64,000 nucleotides of DNA from Thamnaconus septentrionalis. Taxonomy: Eukaryota; Chordata; Actinopteri; Tetraodontiformes; Monacanthidae. The position numbers and the translations under genes were made by a program. The notes below the pieces were generated by a model. The model was not told where the DNA came from. It worked only from the letters and a program-made list of their open reading frames with translations, and ran no database searches. The DNA is taken from positions 1,673,001 through 1,737,000 of the forward strand of contig CM020520.1 of NCBI GenBank assembly GCA_009823395.1. The letters are read 5' to 3'. Below are positions 13,001-23,749 of this stretch, piece after piece; the stretch's first letter is position 1; every line of letters starts with the position of its first letter.

Positions 13001-13523
13001 TTAATTTTTTTAGTGATGATAAATTCACCATTATTAAATCTTCTTTAAAAAGACAGAATTGATTAGTCTCAGCCAATGAGGCTGTTTTGATCCTTTCTGC
13101 TGCATTACTGCCCCCTCTGGTTTTAAACTCTCACTACATCTTCATTCCTGAGCCAAAAACCAAGACTGTACAATATCAGAATATGTGCTGGGATATTTTT
13201 TGAATATATAATTTTTAATTTCTTTCAATAAAAAAAAAAAAAATCTTTGTGTTTTTTAACGTATTTTCATTTTCATTTTCATATTTTTCTTTAACTCATT
13301 TTACCTCCGACAGGTGAGCTCCTACCCCGTCCCCATCCTGCTGATGAAGACGAGCCGCACCTCCTGCTGGTCCCGGGACTCCCACTTCTCCTTGCACTCG
13401 GCCCACCAGGGGGGGCTGTTCCCACTGGGCGCCGGTGACCGGCTCTTTGTGACGGTGACCAACGCCACCGCCGTGGACATGGACGAGAGGAGCAGCTTCT
13501 TTGGTGCGTTTCTCATCAGTTAG
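9803..13523 (+). CDS. tnfsf10: TNF superfamily member 10 (TRAIL), complete
   Basis: Six coding exons: 9803-9910, 10601-10729, 11617-11662, 11793-11918, 11991-12262 and 13314-13523. They give 296 codons plus TAG (human TRAIL 281). It is a type II membrane ligand: short cytoplasmic N-terminus, hydrophobic anchor at about residues 8-34, stalk, then the C-terminal TNF homology domain. TRAIL marks are DPCWQV in exon 2, PKVAAHVTGS before the domain, GLYYVYAQTYFR, PILLMKTSRTSCWSRD and the end ERSSFFGAFLIS. Cys245 in SCWSRD matches the cysteine that coordinates zinc at the trimer centre in TRAIL. Soluble or membrane trimers bind death receptors and trigger apoptosis. Odd feature: after YFRHTHSLDHHHGDG a run of 13 Glu (residues 200-212), encoded by a GAG repeat, lengthens a surface loop. 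The ATG at 9803 is preferred because it gives a short cytoplasmic tail; the frame is open upstream. Convergent with the HHLA2-like gene. Confidence 0.93.
10016..10067. repeat. (CT)n microsatellite in tnfsf10 intron 1
   Basis: About 50 bases of CT, just after a short CTCG run at 9960-9980. Confidence 0.9.
12370..12975. repeat. Probable degraded MITE-like element in tnfsf10 intron 5
   Basis: The AT-rich intron begins with GTTGGGTAAAAGTACTC and ends with CAAAGTATTTGTACGTTA, with ACTCAAGTAAAGT and similar pieces between. This resembles a common teleost non-autonomous element with 'AAGTAC'-rich ends. The terminal repeats are badly eroded, so limits and family are uncertain. No coding capacity. 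Confidence 0.35.
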
Positions 13524-15756
13524 ACGGAGGAGCGCAACAACCTGCAGCGGTCGCCGTCCGGCCAATCAAAAGACTTTGTTTTCATTTTAGAAATTTTGTA
13601 AAAATCAAAGAAAAAAGAAAGAAAAAGAAGAAAGAAGTTTCTGTACAGCCTGCCGAGCCTGAGGAACACCAAAGACCCTTCGACTTCTTGTGTAGAAGGC
13701 GTACTACGCACTAACACCTCTAGAGGGCGACAATATTCACCCGTCAAATTAATCTATTGGCGCGAAGACAGTTTGAGGTCAAAGTTCAACTGAACATACA
13801 GACTCGTATGAAACGGTGTAACCATCTACGGCACTTGAACGCACACTCACAATGTACACACCTCAGCCTTCAGACTGTCCACCAGGGCGGCGATATTTGC
13901 TGATGGTCTGCTGCCATCTTTGGGAAATTCTCATTCAAACACCTTTGTATACATGTTTGACATATATTGTTGTGTGCGATGTGTTGCGATCCCTCTAATG
14001 AGGAAGCTGCGTCTGCGGAGGCGTTGAATTCCCTCTGATTGCTGTTCACCACGACGCTCTCACGCTGCAGCTTGGTTTTTTCCCTGCTAATGTTTTCATT
14101 ATTTTCCAATTTCTACCCGTGGAGGGAAAACGTGACGGAGCCACAAACTGAAAACCAACTTGGCGCCGTCTGTTGCTCCCAGTCTGGGACTCTGCTGTGT
14201 CTTTGCTGATTCACTGGGAGTTTGACAGCGACTTTGCTCCGTCACGTCTTCCTGTCCTGCACATGTGACGTGCAGGTGATGGAGAATATTCACGCTATTC
14301 ACACTCTCTATTTTTTGCCCTCGTTTTTCCAATTAAATCTGCAGTTCATCTGTCTGCCATGTGTTGGAGCAAAGAACCGCGACAACAAACCTAGTTGTTG
14401 GTGATTAGCAGGACACTGAGTGCTGCGTCCGGGTGCTGATTGCCTGCTGAAGGCCATGAGACGCAGTGGAATGCTGACGTGCTTAAATCTCCAGGGGTTT
14501 TTGTTTGTTTTTGCTAGAAGTTTTGGTCTTGATTGCACAACAAAAAGATGATTTGAATAAATAATTAAACATTTTTTCTTTTTTTGCTCAAACTCCTTCC
14601 TCACCAAAAAGTTATCTTAAATTCTGCCCTTGGTTAAGTGAGTTACCACCAGAGCGCTGAGATGATGATAATAATAATAATAATAACAATAATAATAATA
14701 ATAATAATAAACTAATGGGTTACCTTCTCATTTTTTTGTCTAGATGCTGCATTTGTTTGTTTGTTTTACTTTTGAATGTTGGACAGTAAAAATGGGACTT
14801 CACTTTCTTCACCAGAATTCCTGATTATATTGCACAAAACACTTTATCGACTGGAGTTCTAGCAGTTTTTACATTTGAAGTTGTTGTCAAGTTATCCAAT
14901 ATACTTCTTTGAAAGGCTTTATGGAAACTCAGTTTGCAGTACACTTTCTCTCCACCAGATGACGACAAATACATCACACATGAATGTTGGGTTTTGTTTT
15001 GTTCCATTTTCTCTTAATTCCCTGTTTGCTATTGCTGAGCTGTTGAACAGGGTGGAGTGGTCGGACAACCAGTGCTGGGCTACATACCGGGCTACATACC
15101 TGCCTACCTACCTGTCTACCTACCTGGCTTTCTGGGAAGTCAGAGTGCAGAGGTAAGTTGCATAAGAACCACTAGCAGAGCACTGCTCTGAATTTTAATG
15201 ATGTTTTGCAAAACAATTTTATAAAACAAAACAACCTTAACCGATGTGTTGGCACAAAAATGTGAAATGAGACAAATACTTCAGATATTTCAAACAAAAC
15301 CAGAAACAACATCATTAACACCCTGAGAATCACAGAAAGAAACATGCAAATGTTTCATGCTAACACACAAAGCAGTTTGTTAAGTCTGTCAGGAAATATT
15401 TCACAGAAATAGTTCAATTGCTTTTTTCTCAAAAGGAGAAAAAACATCCTTTACATCCTTTAAAAACTATTTACAAAGTACTTTGTATCTTGTACTTGTA
15501 CCAAAGAATTGTTTTTCTTTAAAGAACAAACAAACAAAAAATCTCCAGTTCCAGAGTTCGCTGCGTCCTCTAGTGTTCACAGTTCCATTATTGCAGACTT
15601 GTCGACTTCTTGGCAAAGCGTTGACAAAAAGTCTATTTGTTGTTGCTCAGTATAGGCAATGGAAGGAGACGCATTGTGTTGCACCATGACATGAACAAAA
15701 CTTCCCTCGACTGTGTCAGTGCAGTGTTTTCATATTTCCACAATATGTATCGCACA
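13524..15756. other. Convergent 3' flanks of tnfsf10 (+) and the HHLA2-like gene (-)
   Basis: The 3' UTR sequence of both genes should lie here. AATAAA at 14556-14561 (+) is a candidate tnfsf10 poly(A) signal, and TTTAAT at 15194-15199 (ATTAAA on the minus strand) a candidate for the opposing gene. It contains an (AAT)n tract at 14667-14710. No further exon recognised. Confidence 0.4.
14667..14710. repeat. (AAT)n microsatellite
   Basis: About 44 bases of ATA/ATAA trinucleotide repeat with one AAC interruption. Confidence 0.9.
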
Positions 15757-16040
15757 TTAGCCTGGACTGCTGAGAGGCACCTCTTCTTTCTGAGGAGAGA
15801 AAAAAAAATAGCAATTAGCAGGAGTGCAAGTCTTAAGTCTAGCAGTGATTGTGCATTAGTATTGACTTACCCTGCGCTGCTGTCTTTTTTTCTTCTGCGG
15901 GTTGGAGAAAAAATAGCCATTAGAACATGAGAAAGTCTGGACCTTTCAACCTTTCAATTCTAGCACCAGTTGTACATTAATCTGACTCTTGATTAATCTT
16001 GACTTATTAAACTTAATATACCATCTGAGGAGAGAAAAAG
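15740..16040 (-). repeat. Three tandem copies of a small cytoplasmic-tail exon unit
   Basis: Three units of roughly 100-130 bases share, in forward reading, CTAGCA..AGT..TTGT.CATTA.T..TTGACTT near one side and TCTGAGGAGAGAAAAA..AGC.ATTAGCA at the other (first at about 15750, second at about 15840, third at about 15957). Two of them hold the last two coding exons of the HHLA2-like gene. In the third the acceptor survives at 16025-16026, but the donor that reads GTAAGTC in the middle copy reads ATAAGTC, and the exon carries an in-frame TAA. Confidence 0.55.
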
Positions 16041-19000
16041 TGCCATCAGCACAAATCACAGCATAAATATCAATAGTTTCAATTTCTTTTATCGTTGCTA
16101 TATTTTACCTGCCACCTCTTCATCAAAAAAACAGCACAACAAACTACTGCAATGGCAACACCAACACCAATGCAAATTCCAGCTATCATGCCAGCGTTTC
16201 CAGACAATGAAGCGTTGCCTGGAAAAGAAAAAAAAAGGTTCAATCAGTCAGTATCTTCTTTTCACAGCAACACTTTATCACCACAGTCTTTGCAAGGTTG
16301 ACAGTTTCCTCTCCCTCAATGCAAAGGCCAGCAGGTCTGAGAGCCTTTAACTAACAACGTTTGAAGGTCACAATAATATCACAGTGACCGTTACGACAGG
16401 TCACGTCAGTTCTCATGGAGGGATGGTGGATGGTGGAGAGGGATGGTGCAGGGATTTCTCCACCCACTACCTCACCTCCACTGGCGTGGACCGTCAGGTG
16501 GATTTGGGTCACGTTGTTGCTGAGCGAGCAGGTGTAGAATCCAGAGTGACGCGGCTCCAGATCCTTCAGGGTGAGGTCGCCTGACGGAGACGCCTGCTCC
16601 ACCTGCTGCCTCCACGACTCCGAGACAACCTGCGAGGACGAGGTCCTGCGCAGGATGACCTCGGTGTGGTTGAACCTCCAGACCAGGTCCAGGTCCAGGC
16701 CTGAGCTTGTGCAGGGTATCGTCACCTCAGATGAAGACTTCAGAGAGGCTGAAATGAAGAGGAGGAGAATTCAGCAGGCGGTCTGTCGGCCAATGAGAGG
16801 CCACAATCGTGACATTACCACCAATCGGGCCACGCCCCCTTTACCTACAACCTCTGCTTGAGCGCACTGCTTCTTTAAAGCCTCACTATGTTGTTTTGTC
16901 TTACAGTCTCTTTTTAATTTCAAGTATTTACAAGCAACAGAGAGACTGTGAGTGCTGCTGGCACTGACACAGCGCCCCCTAGCTGACCTGTCTGGCCACC
17001 GGCTGGCAGGAACAAGAACAACATAGCAACTTCTTTATTACAAAGAAGTCAGGTATCATACAGGCACCTGAAGAGGTCACAACCTCTCTGAGGACAGTTA
17101 GAACATCACCTCCTTATACACAGGTCTCGTCATCATGCACATTTCTATATCAGGAGGACAAAGAGACAATTATAACACAGAAGGTGAAAGGATGGGAAAG
17201 TTACTGGCCAGAGTTGGAATGTGTGTTGTCTACGCAGTCTTCCTGGGGAGTTGAGATGCAGCCTTCCAAGGACAGGTTGCCAAATACAGAAGCTGCGCTA
17301 AGGAGGGGTCTGTTTGCTTTATCAGGCAAGAGGCCTGCAGGTGCAGGGTCAAAGCTTCAGACACCACAGCACCATTTGTGGCATTGTTTCAGTGAGATTG
17401 TTCCATCCTGAAGGATGCAAAAGTTTCTCCTTCACATTTAACTACCAAAATGGCGGCTCAGTCGTTAGTAGAGTTGGTTTGAGAGTTAGTTTGAGGGTTG
17501 GATCAGCCAATCCTTGCTGATGCAGCCCCCCCTTTTTTTTGTGGAATTGAACCCACAAACTCCCGCTGCTCCTCTCTCCTGGTCCAGACACTCACCTTTG
17601 AGGAAGAGCGTGGCCGTCCTGCTGCTGCCGGCGGTGCCCACGGTGCAGCTGTAGCTCACATCCTGGGTGGTGGACGACGTGTGGTCCAGGGTCAGAGAGC
17701 TGCTGATGGTATAGAGCTGCTCCGAGGTCACCTGGGCGCTGGGCTCCTGGTCCGGGGATGGGCTGGAGGGAGGCCAGGTGGACCAGGTGAGCTGGGGCTG
17801 CGGGTAGATGCCCTCGGCCCTGCAGCTGACCTGGCTGCCCAGCAGCTGGATGTGGACTACATCCACTGGAGCTGCACAGAGTGGTGGTGGGGGAGTGGAG
17901 GAGTTGGGACTGACTGAGGGAGAAGTGACTTCATGATTGTGCATGAACATTTTTAGAGCAAGCTGGAGGACCCTGCGTCTCTGAATGGAAACAGAAAGTG
18001 TTTCACATGGATGTATTTTAAGAACTGAATACCAGACTGACAGCATTTTGTCCTCCATTTGCTACATGAGGTACTGCAGCCAAAAACCCTATATAGCCCA
18101 AAAAGCATTTCTTCCAATTGAACTGCAATACAAAAAGAAACTTTTTGACCTGAAACATAGTCCATAACTTTCTATTGTAGATTTTTAAGTCATGGACTTT
18201 TAATCATTTGAAAAACATAATGAAGGTCAGAAGAGAGTTTTGTATTCCCTTCGTGATGTCACAGCATTGTACGTGCTGCTATCTCGGTTTGTTCTGATTG
18301 GCTGATGCGTCCTTAAGTATCACAGAGGCATGATGGGAAGTGACACTACTGCTACGTGCTCTGAAACTTTCTGCGCTGGCTGAGCAATTACATTGAAATG
18401 AATGGGCCTCCATGTTTGATCCTGGGTCCTTGGAAAACACCTGATAAAGTGGAGGCCTGTTATCTCCTCCACGACCTTCAGTCTTCAGCCTTGTGTGAAC
18501 ACCACTCTCCCAGTTTCCCAGCTGGTTTCTCTGCGGGGTTTTTTTATTTTTTTTAAATTGAGTTTCTTTCTATCACTCTGTCACACCTACCTTCCACCTG
18601 TATGGTGACGAAGGACTCCGCGTTGCGGGTGCTGGTGCTGGTGTAGCACTTGTACCTGCCCTGGTCCTTCACCTGCACTCTGCTGAGCAGCAGCGAGGCG
18701 TTTCCTGCTGCGATCTGCTGTGTGAAGAGCTGAGTCCTACTGCAGAAGTCCTGGTTCTGGTGCTCCAGCTGGTCTTTGTTGTGGTAGTAAGAGTGGACGG
18801 TGGCCTCTAGTCGGGGGCGGAAATTATTTTATATTAGATTTTTCTAGCTAGCGAATGCTAACGTTAGCTAGGATTATGCAGGCTACAGCTCCGAGTCCCT
18901 CTGTTCCCAATGCTGCTGCATGTCGTGTTTACAAGGGGACAACTATCAGTTTCTTTTTCACCCCTGAACTTTGACCTTGGCCCCCGATGCCAAGAGCGTC

Positions 19001-19847
19001 CTACCTTCAGGGGGGTCCACGTAGATCCAATGTATCACCACCTCCTTGCCGGCCTGGAAGCGACACGGCAGAATGCAGCTCTTGTTGGCGACACAAACTT
19101 CACAACCTGTCCGGTATGAGCAGAGGGTTCGGTCAGAAGCAGGGCCCCAAGGAGATCTAAAGCCTCCCACTCCCACCTGCTGAGTTGACCATACAACTGG
19201 CCTCTCAGGACTCCAGGCTGGGCAGAAGAACATTGTCACTCAGAAGAATACTGTGAGTCTTCTACTAGATTCCGCCACTTGTTTTCAGAAATGTGCCTAA
19301 GCAGGTTGTTCAAGGTTGGCTCCAGTCCAGAGAATGTCAGTCCTCCAACACTTCTGTATGTCTTGACTCAGTGGCAAGTTGAGTATCTTTTTATTATTTC
19401 AATTTTTATTGTATTGTCATTCAAATGACTTACCATAAGAATGATCAAGTTAATTATCAACAGACTCAACTTTGCACTGTGACCTGGTTCATCGTCATCC
19501 CAGTAGATCAGTGACTAGTGACTCCTACTTTTTCCAATGGTCAATGATCAACTTTACATTTCTTTTTAGCTGTTTTTTTAGCTGTTATTTTATGAATACA
19601 TGAATAAATAAATGGATAAATAAACAAAAACATCCTTGACTCTCCATTAGCAGAATTCATGACTGAACAACTCTTCTTGCTACAGTTTCAGCTGTCGCTG
19701 CTGCTGTCAGAAATCTATGGTTTCAATGACAACCAAATACAGACAAGATTGACTTGCCATGTCGCTCGCTGACTCACCTCCACTGCTGAAAATTCCCAGA
19801 AACATCATGACAACCAGGTTCAAGTGACTCCTGATCACTGTAGCCAT
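15757..19847 (-). CDS. hhla2: HHLA2-like B7-family immune receptor ligand (V-C-V-TM), paralog A
   Basis: Eight minus-strand exons, high to low: 19847-19778 (signal peptide), 19106-19005 and 18806-18591 (first IgV, split), 17871-17596 (IgC), 16748-16476 (second IgV), 16218-16109 (TM), 15894-15871 and 15789-15757 (tail). They join in frame to 367 codons plus TAA. Introns up to the TM exon are phase 1, as usual for Ig exons. HHLA2-specific text is GKEVVIHWIYVDPPE then TVHSYYHNKDQLE and AAGNASLLLSRVQVKDQGRYKC, and a C-terminus KEEVPLSS close to the human tail as I remember it. The TM segment is MIAGICIGVGVAIAVVCCAVFLM. It should be a type I cell-surface protein of antigen-presenting cells that modulates T cells. 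If the donor after the TM exon were ignored, the frame would stop at 16079-16081, giving a short alternative tail. Zebrafish-style suffixes cannot be assigned. Confidence 0.85.
18250..18430 (+). repeat. Dispersed non-coding repeat, copy 2 (in HHLA2-like A intron)
   Basis: Matches the minus strand of 2111-2390 in the block GTTCTGATTGGCTGATG and the end block ATTGAAATGAATGGG followed by CCATGTTTGATCC. Family not identified. Confidence 0.5.
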
Positions 19848-21077
19848 TCCGGGGCCGATACTTCCTGAGGTCGGTCAGGAAAGAAATGAAAGAAAGAGAG
19901 GAGGGACAGAGAGACGGAGAGAGACACGCCTTCCTCTGAGTGGAATTGTGGGAGTGTGAGAGCACTGCCTATCACCACACCTAAACCTGAAAAGGTTCAC
20001 TGATTGATCTGGAGGAAAAACTTTCAATGAATAGCAATGTTTGACCGAGACTTTGTCCAAGTTTTAAATGTTGGTCTCACTGTGTAAATCCTGTGTTGTG
20101 AGTTGTTGCAGCTCTTATCATCACATGCTTTCAGTCTGGCATCAGCTGACGGTTGACCATGTGCCTTCACTTGATAAGGATAGAAGGATCTGTTGACTGT
20201 TGCTGCCTGCGATATTGTCACATTCGTTTGGGTCATGTGACGCCTCAGTTGCACCCGCTCTTTGGTCAGGATTATTTAAAAAGAAAAAGAAAAAAGAAGA
20301 AGAAGCAAAAAAAACTTCTTTTCATGGCTTAGCGAGCCTTCGCCGCTGCTGCCCCTGCAGCTAAAGTGTTTTCAGGGACATTAACAATATTATGAATTGA
20401 TCAAAATATCCCAATCATCTTGATTAATAAAAGTGCAGCAGAATTATCAACAACTCTGATGTTTGTTTTTTTCCCTTGTTTTTGAACGTACCAGAAGTTG
20501 TTTTAATACTGCAAAGTTCACGACCGACAGAACAGAGACACCGACTCTCAGTTATTAGTCTTTTTGTTTTTTAATAACGTTGCATTGCTATTCGTGCCTG
20601 CCCCCTTCAGGTCAGGCCGGCGACTCAGGAAAAAGGCTCCTCCTCCTCCTCCTCCTGCTCCTCCTCCTTTTTCTTCTCCTTCATTAATCTTGACTTCCTC
20701 TGACAGACAGCAGGTTAATTTATTAATTATTAATTATTATTACAGCCGCTGGTCCACCAGCAGGTCTTCTGGTTCTGCAGGTTTTCTCCTGCACTTCTTG
20801 AGCTGCAGACTGAGTCAGAATCAGTGAGTGGGTCACTGCATCAAAGGAACCAATCGGATCTCTTTGTCATAATCACATTATAAAGATGCAGTGTGGAAAC
20901 AAAACAAAAGAAAATCGTCAGGGCGGGTCCAGCAGTGTGAAGCGGAACATCTACAAAGTGTGCAACAAAAAAGATTCTGTGATTCAGGTGAAAAGGAAGC
21001 GGTGGCTTTGGATTAGAAGCGTTGTTAGTTTTGGTGTTGTGCGTTCAGGGGTCACTGATTGCGTGACCTGTGACCTT
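19848..21077. other. Spacer between the two HHLA2-like genes
   Basis: This holds the promoter side of paralog A and the 3' UTR of paralog B. TTTATT at 20719-20724 is an AATAAA on the minus strand and a good candidate poly(A) signal for paralog B. No other exon recognised. Confidence 0.45.
20719..20724 (-). promoter_or_regulatory. Candidate poly(A) signal of HHLA2-like B
   Basis: AATAAA on the minus strand, about 350 bases past the stop codon at 21078. Confidence 0.4.
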
Positions 21078-23704
21078 TCAGGTCAACTGGGTCCCAGTCT
21101 GGGTTTCTGATTGTCCGTTGGCACCACCCACCGTCAGAGGGCTGCACTCATGCAGCTGTGGGTCTGCTGTGGAGTCTGTTGGCAGGGAGGAACAAGACCA
21201 AAACAAGAACATCATGTGATAAAGATGAACGACTGGCTTGTTTTCATGGTTATATGGCGCCATCTAGTGTCTGCTTGTTGGTATCATAGCCCCGCTGCCA
21301 TGCTGACTGACCTTTGACCAAGTGCAGCTCCGTCAGGTCTTCAGGGTCTGTCCTGGCCTTGGACCTGCTGCCTGGGCGAGAGAAGTTCACAGCATGATCC
21401 CGACTCTCAGGAGAACAAACTCTCAAGAGTCTTTGGCTCTTGTATTGTCACTTATGGTTGGAGTTGCTAGATAAAAATTCCAAAGTTTTGTATCCATTTC
21501 CATCTGTTTTTTGTCTTCGATTTTCGACAAAAAATACTGCCAAACCAATGTGCCTTTTTTTATTAGTTTTATTCATATCTATTTATCCTTTTTTCTTTTG
21601 TCTTGCGTTACCTCTGGTCTTCAGGTAGGCCACCACACCCACCAGGCCCAGGACCAGCACAGCCATCCCCAGGCCGCCCACCCACCAGTAGGACGGCTTG
21701 TCTCCTGTACTGCGGTCAGCTGCACACAGGTGACACACACACATGGTTTGAGGCAGCAGCAGATGTTTCCTCAGACCAGCAGCTCAGGACTCTCACTGCG
21801 TGTCCACCATCAGACAACCATAAAGACTTGCAAGGAAAAAATTCCAGGGCTTCAGACTCCCTTTTATATTTACTAGGAGCACAGTGGCACCCCCTAATGT
21901 CAATTTCTGGGAGCGCAAATTGTGCACTTAAATATCCTTGTCCTGTTTATCCCTGATAAGCACTTTGACACTTTCTCATCTGTATGATAGATAATATTAT
22001 GAACTCAATGGCAAATAATGAAGGTTTATGAAATAAGGTTTATGAAACCTTGCTTATCCCTGCCTCTGCACAATTGACTGTCTTTTGCATCTCTTCTCTA
22101 ATTTGTTTGTTGTAGGCTACATTGATTGACTTGAATGTTTCTTGTAATTACTAGAATTGCTGTATAGTTTTTCATAATGTTTTTAGTGCTGCAACAGTGT
22201 AGTTTCCCAATTTGGGATCAATAACGTACATCTGTTCTATTCTTCAAAATTTTTATCAAAATACATCCAGTAATTTAAAAAAAATAAATAAAATCTGCAA
22301 ATTTACTTGCACAGTCTCAAATTTTAGGGTTAAAAAAATGCGACCCCTGGGGGTCAGTGTGGAGCCCTGCACTTGGGGGTCCTCGGGGTCCTCACCTCCA
22401 GGCTCGTCCACCGTGAGGTCGGTGCGGTCCGTGTGCGTGTAGCGCGGCGCGGCGAACACGCAGCTGTAGCTGCCTGAGTGCTCGGCGCCACGCGGGTCCA
22501 TCAGCCGCAGCGAGCCGTCGCCAAACGGCACCCCGATGGCGTTCAGCTCCAGGTGGGCGTCCCAGGGCGGCGGCACGGCGCTGAGACCCGACAGGGCGTC
22601 GTAGGTGAGGATCCGGAAGGGCTCCTCGCCGCCCGAGAAGTTCCAGTGGAGGAGGGGCTTGTTGAGGGAGGCCGGCGTGAAGCAGGGGAGGGTCACGTCT
22701 CGGCCCTCGGACCCTCTCATCTCTGCAGAGAGGGAGAAATAATATAATATATATATTTAAACAGGAAGTGGAGTCAACCAGGGTTGAATGTCCCCCACAT
22801 TGAGAGACGAATCCGATGAGTGCTTTGTACTTGTGGCACCACAAGATGGCGCCACACTGCTGATGGCTCACCAGGTGGGTGATGTTAGACAGTTAGCCCC
22901 CAGTTAGCCTCCAGTTAGCTTGTCAGCGAGCTTATCAATTGCTTTCGAAAAGGGAATGACGTAGAGCAATAGGGGCAGAGTTAATGCTAAGCTAATATTT
23001 GCTATTATGTAGTAGGTAGCTGGCATCACTTTTGCTGAAAGCGTGGCGAGCAAAAATTGCTGTTGAGCAAAGCCAGGAAGAAACAAATGCATTAAAAAGT
23101 TCTGATGTGTTGAATGTCTAAATGGCTCCTCTACTGGAGGCTGATCTACGCTGGAAGACTTGTTAAGCCCAAACCTAATATGAGCAACATGTGTTGTCCC
23201 TCTGTGCCATGTGATTATAAAGCTGAATTCATTCAATCTTTTGTCAGTTTGTTCATTTGTTCGCTGTATGGCAGCAGACAAGGGACACTCTTCGTGCAGT
23301 CAATGCTTTATGTGTTTCCTATTCCTTCTTCTTCTTCCTCAGTCTAATTTTAACGCAGTTCCGGTCAGTTTGGTCGGATTGGTCAGTGGCCAAACCTCGC
23401 AGTGGAACCTCACCTCGCACCCTCAGCGAGGACGTCCACTCCGCCCCCCCGTAGGGGGCGCTCACTCGGCACACGTAGATGAGCTCGGGCTGGCCGCTCA
23501 GCCGGCGCAGGCGGCTGTCCAGCGTGTACAGGCCGTGGCGGTCGGCCAGGATGCGGGTGAGGGGCCGCAGGTCCTGCAGGGTGGGCGGCACCGTCTCCCA
23601 GGCGACCCGGGGCGCCGGGAAGACCCCTCGCACCGAGCACTTCATCTCCTCGTAGCCACTCAGCCGCGACAGCTCCAGGGACACGGCCTGGATGGGCGCT
23701 TTGG

Positions 23705-23749
<45 letters not shown>

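Noticed and set aside
16079..16108. Read-through stop after the HHLA2-like A TM exon as the main C-terminus
   Set aside because: A GTAAAA donor and two further phase-compatible exons give a tail ending VPLSS close to the family tail, so the spliced form is preferred.
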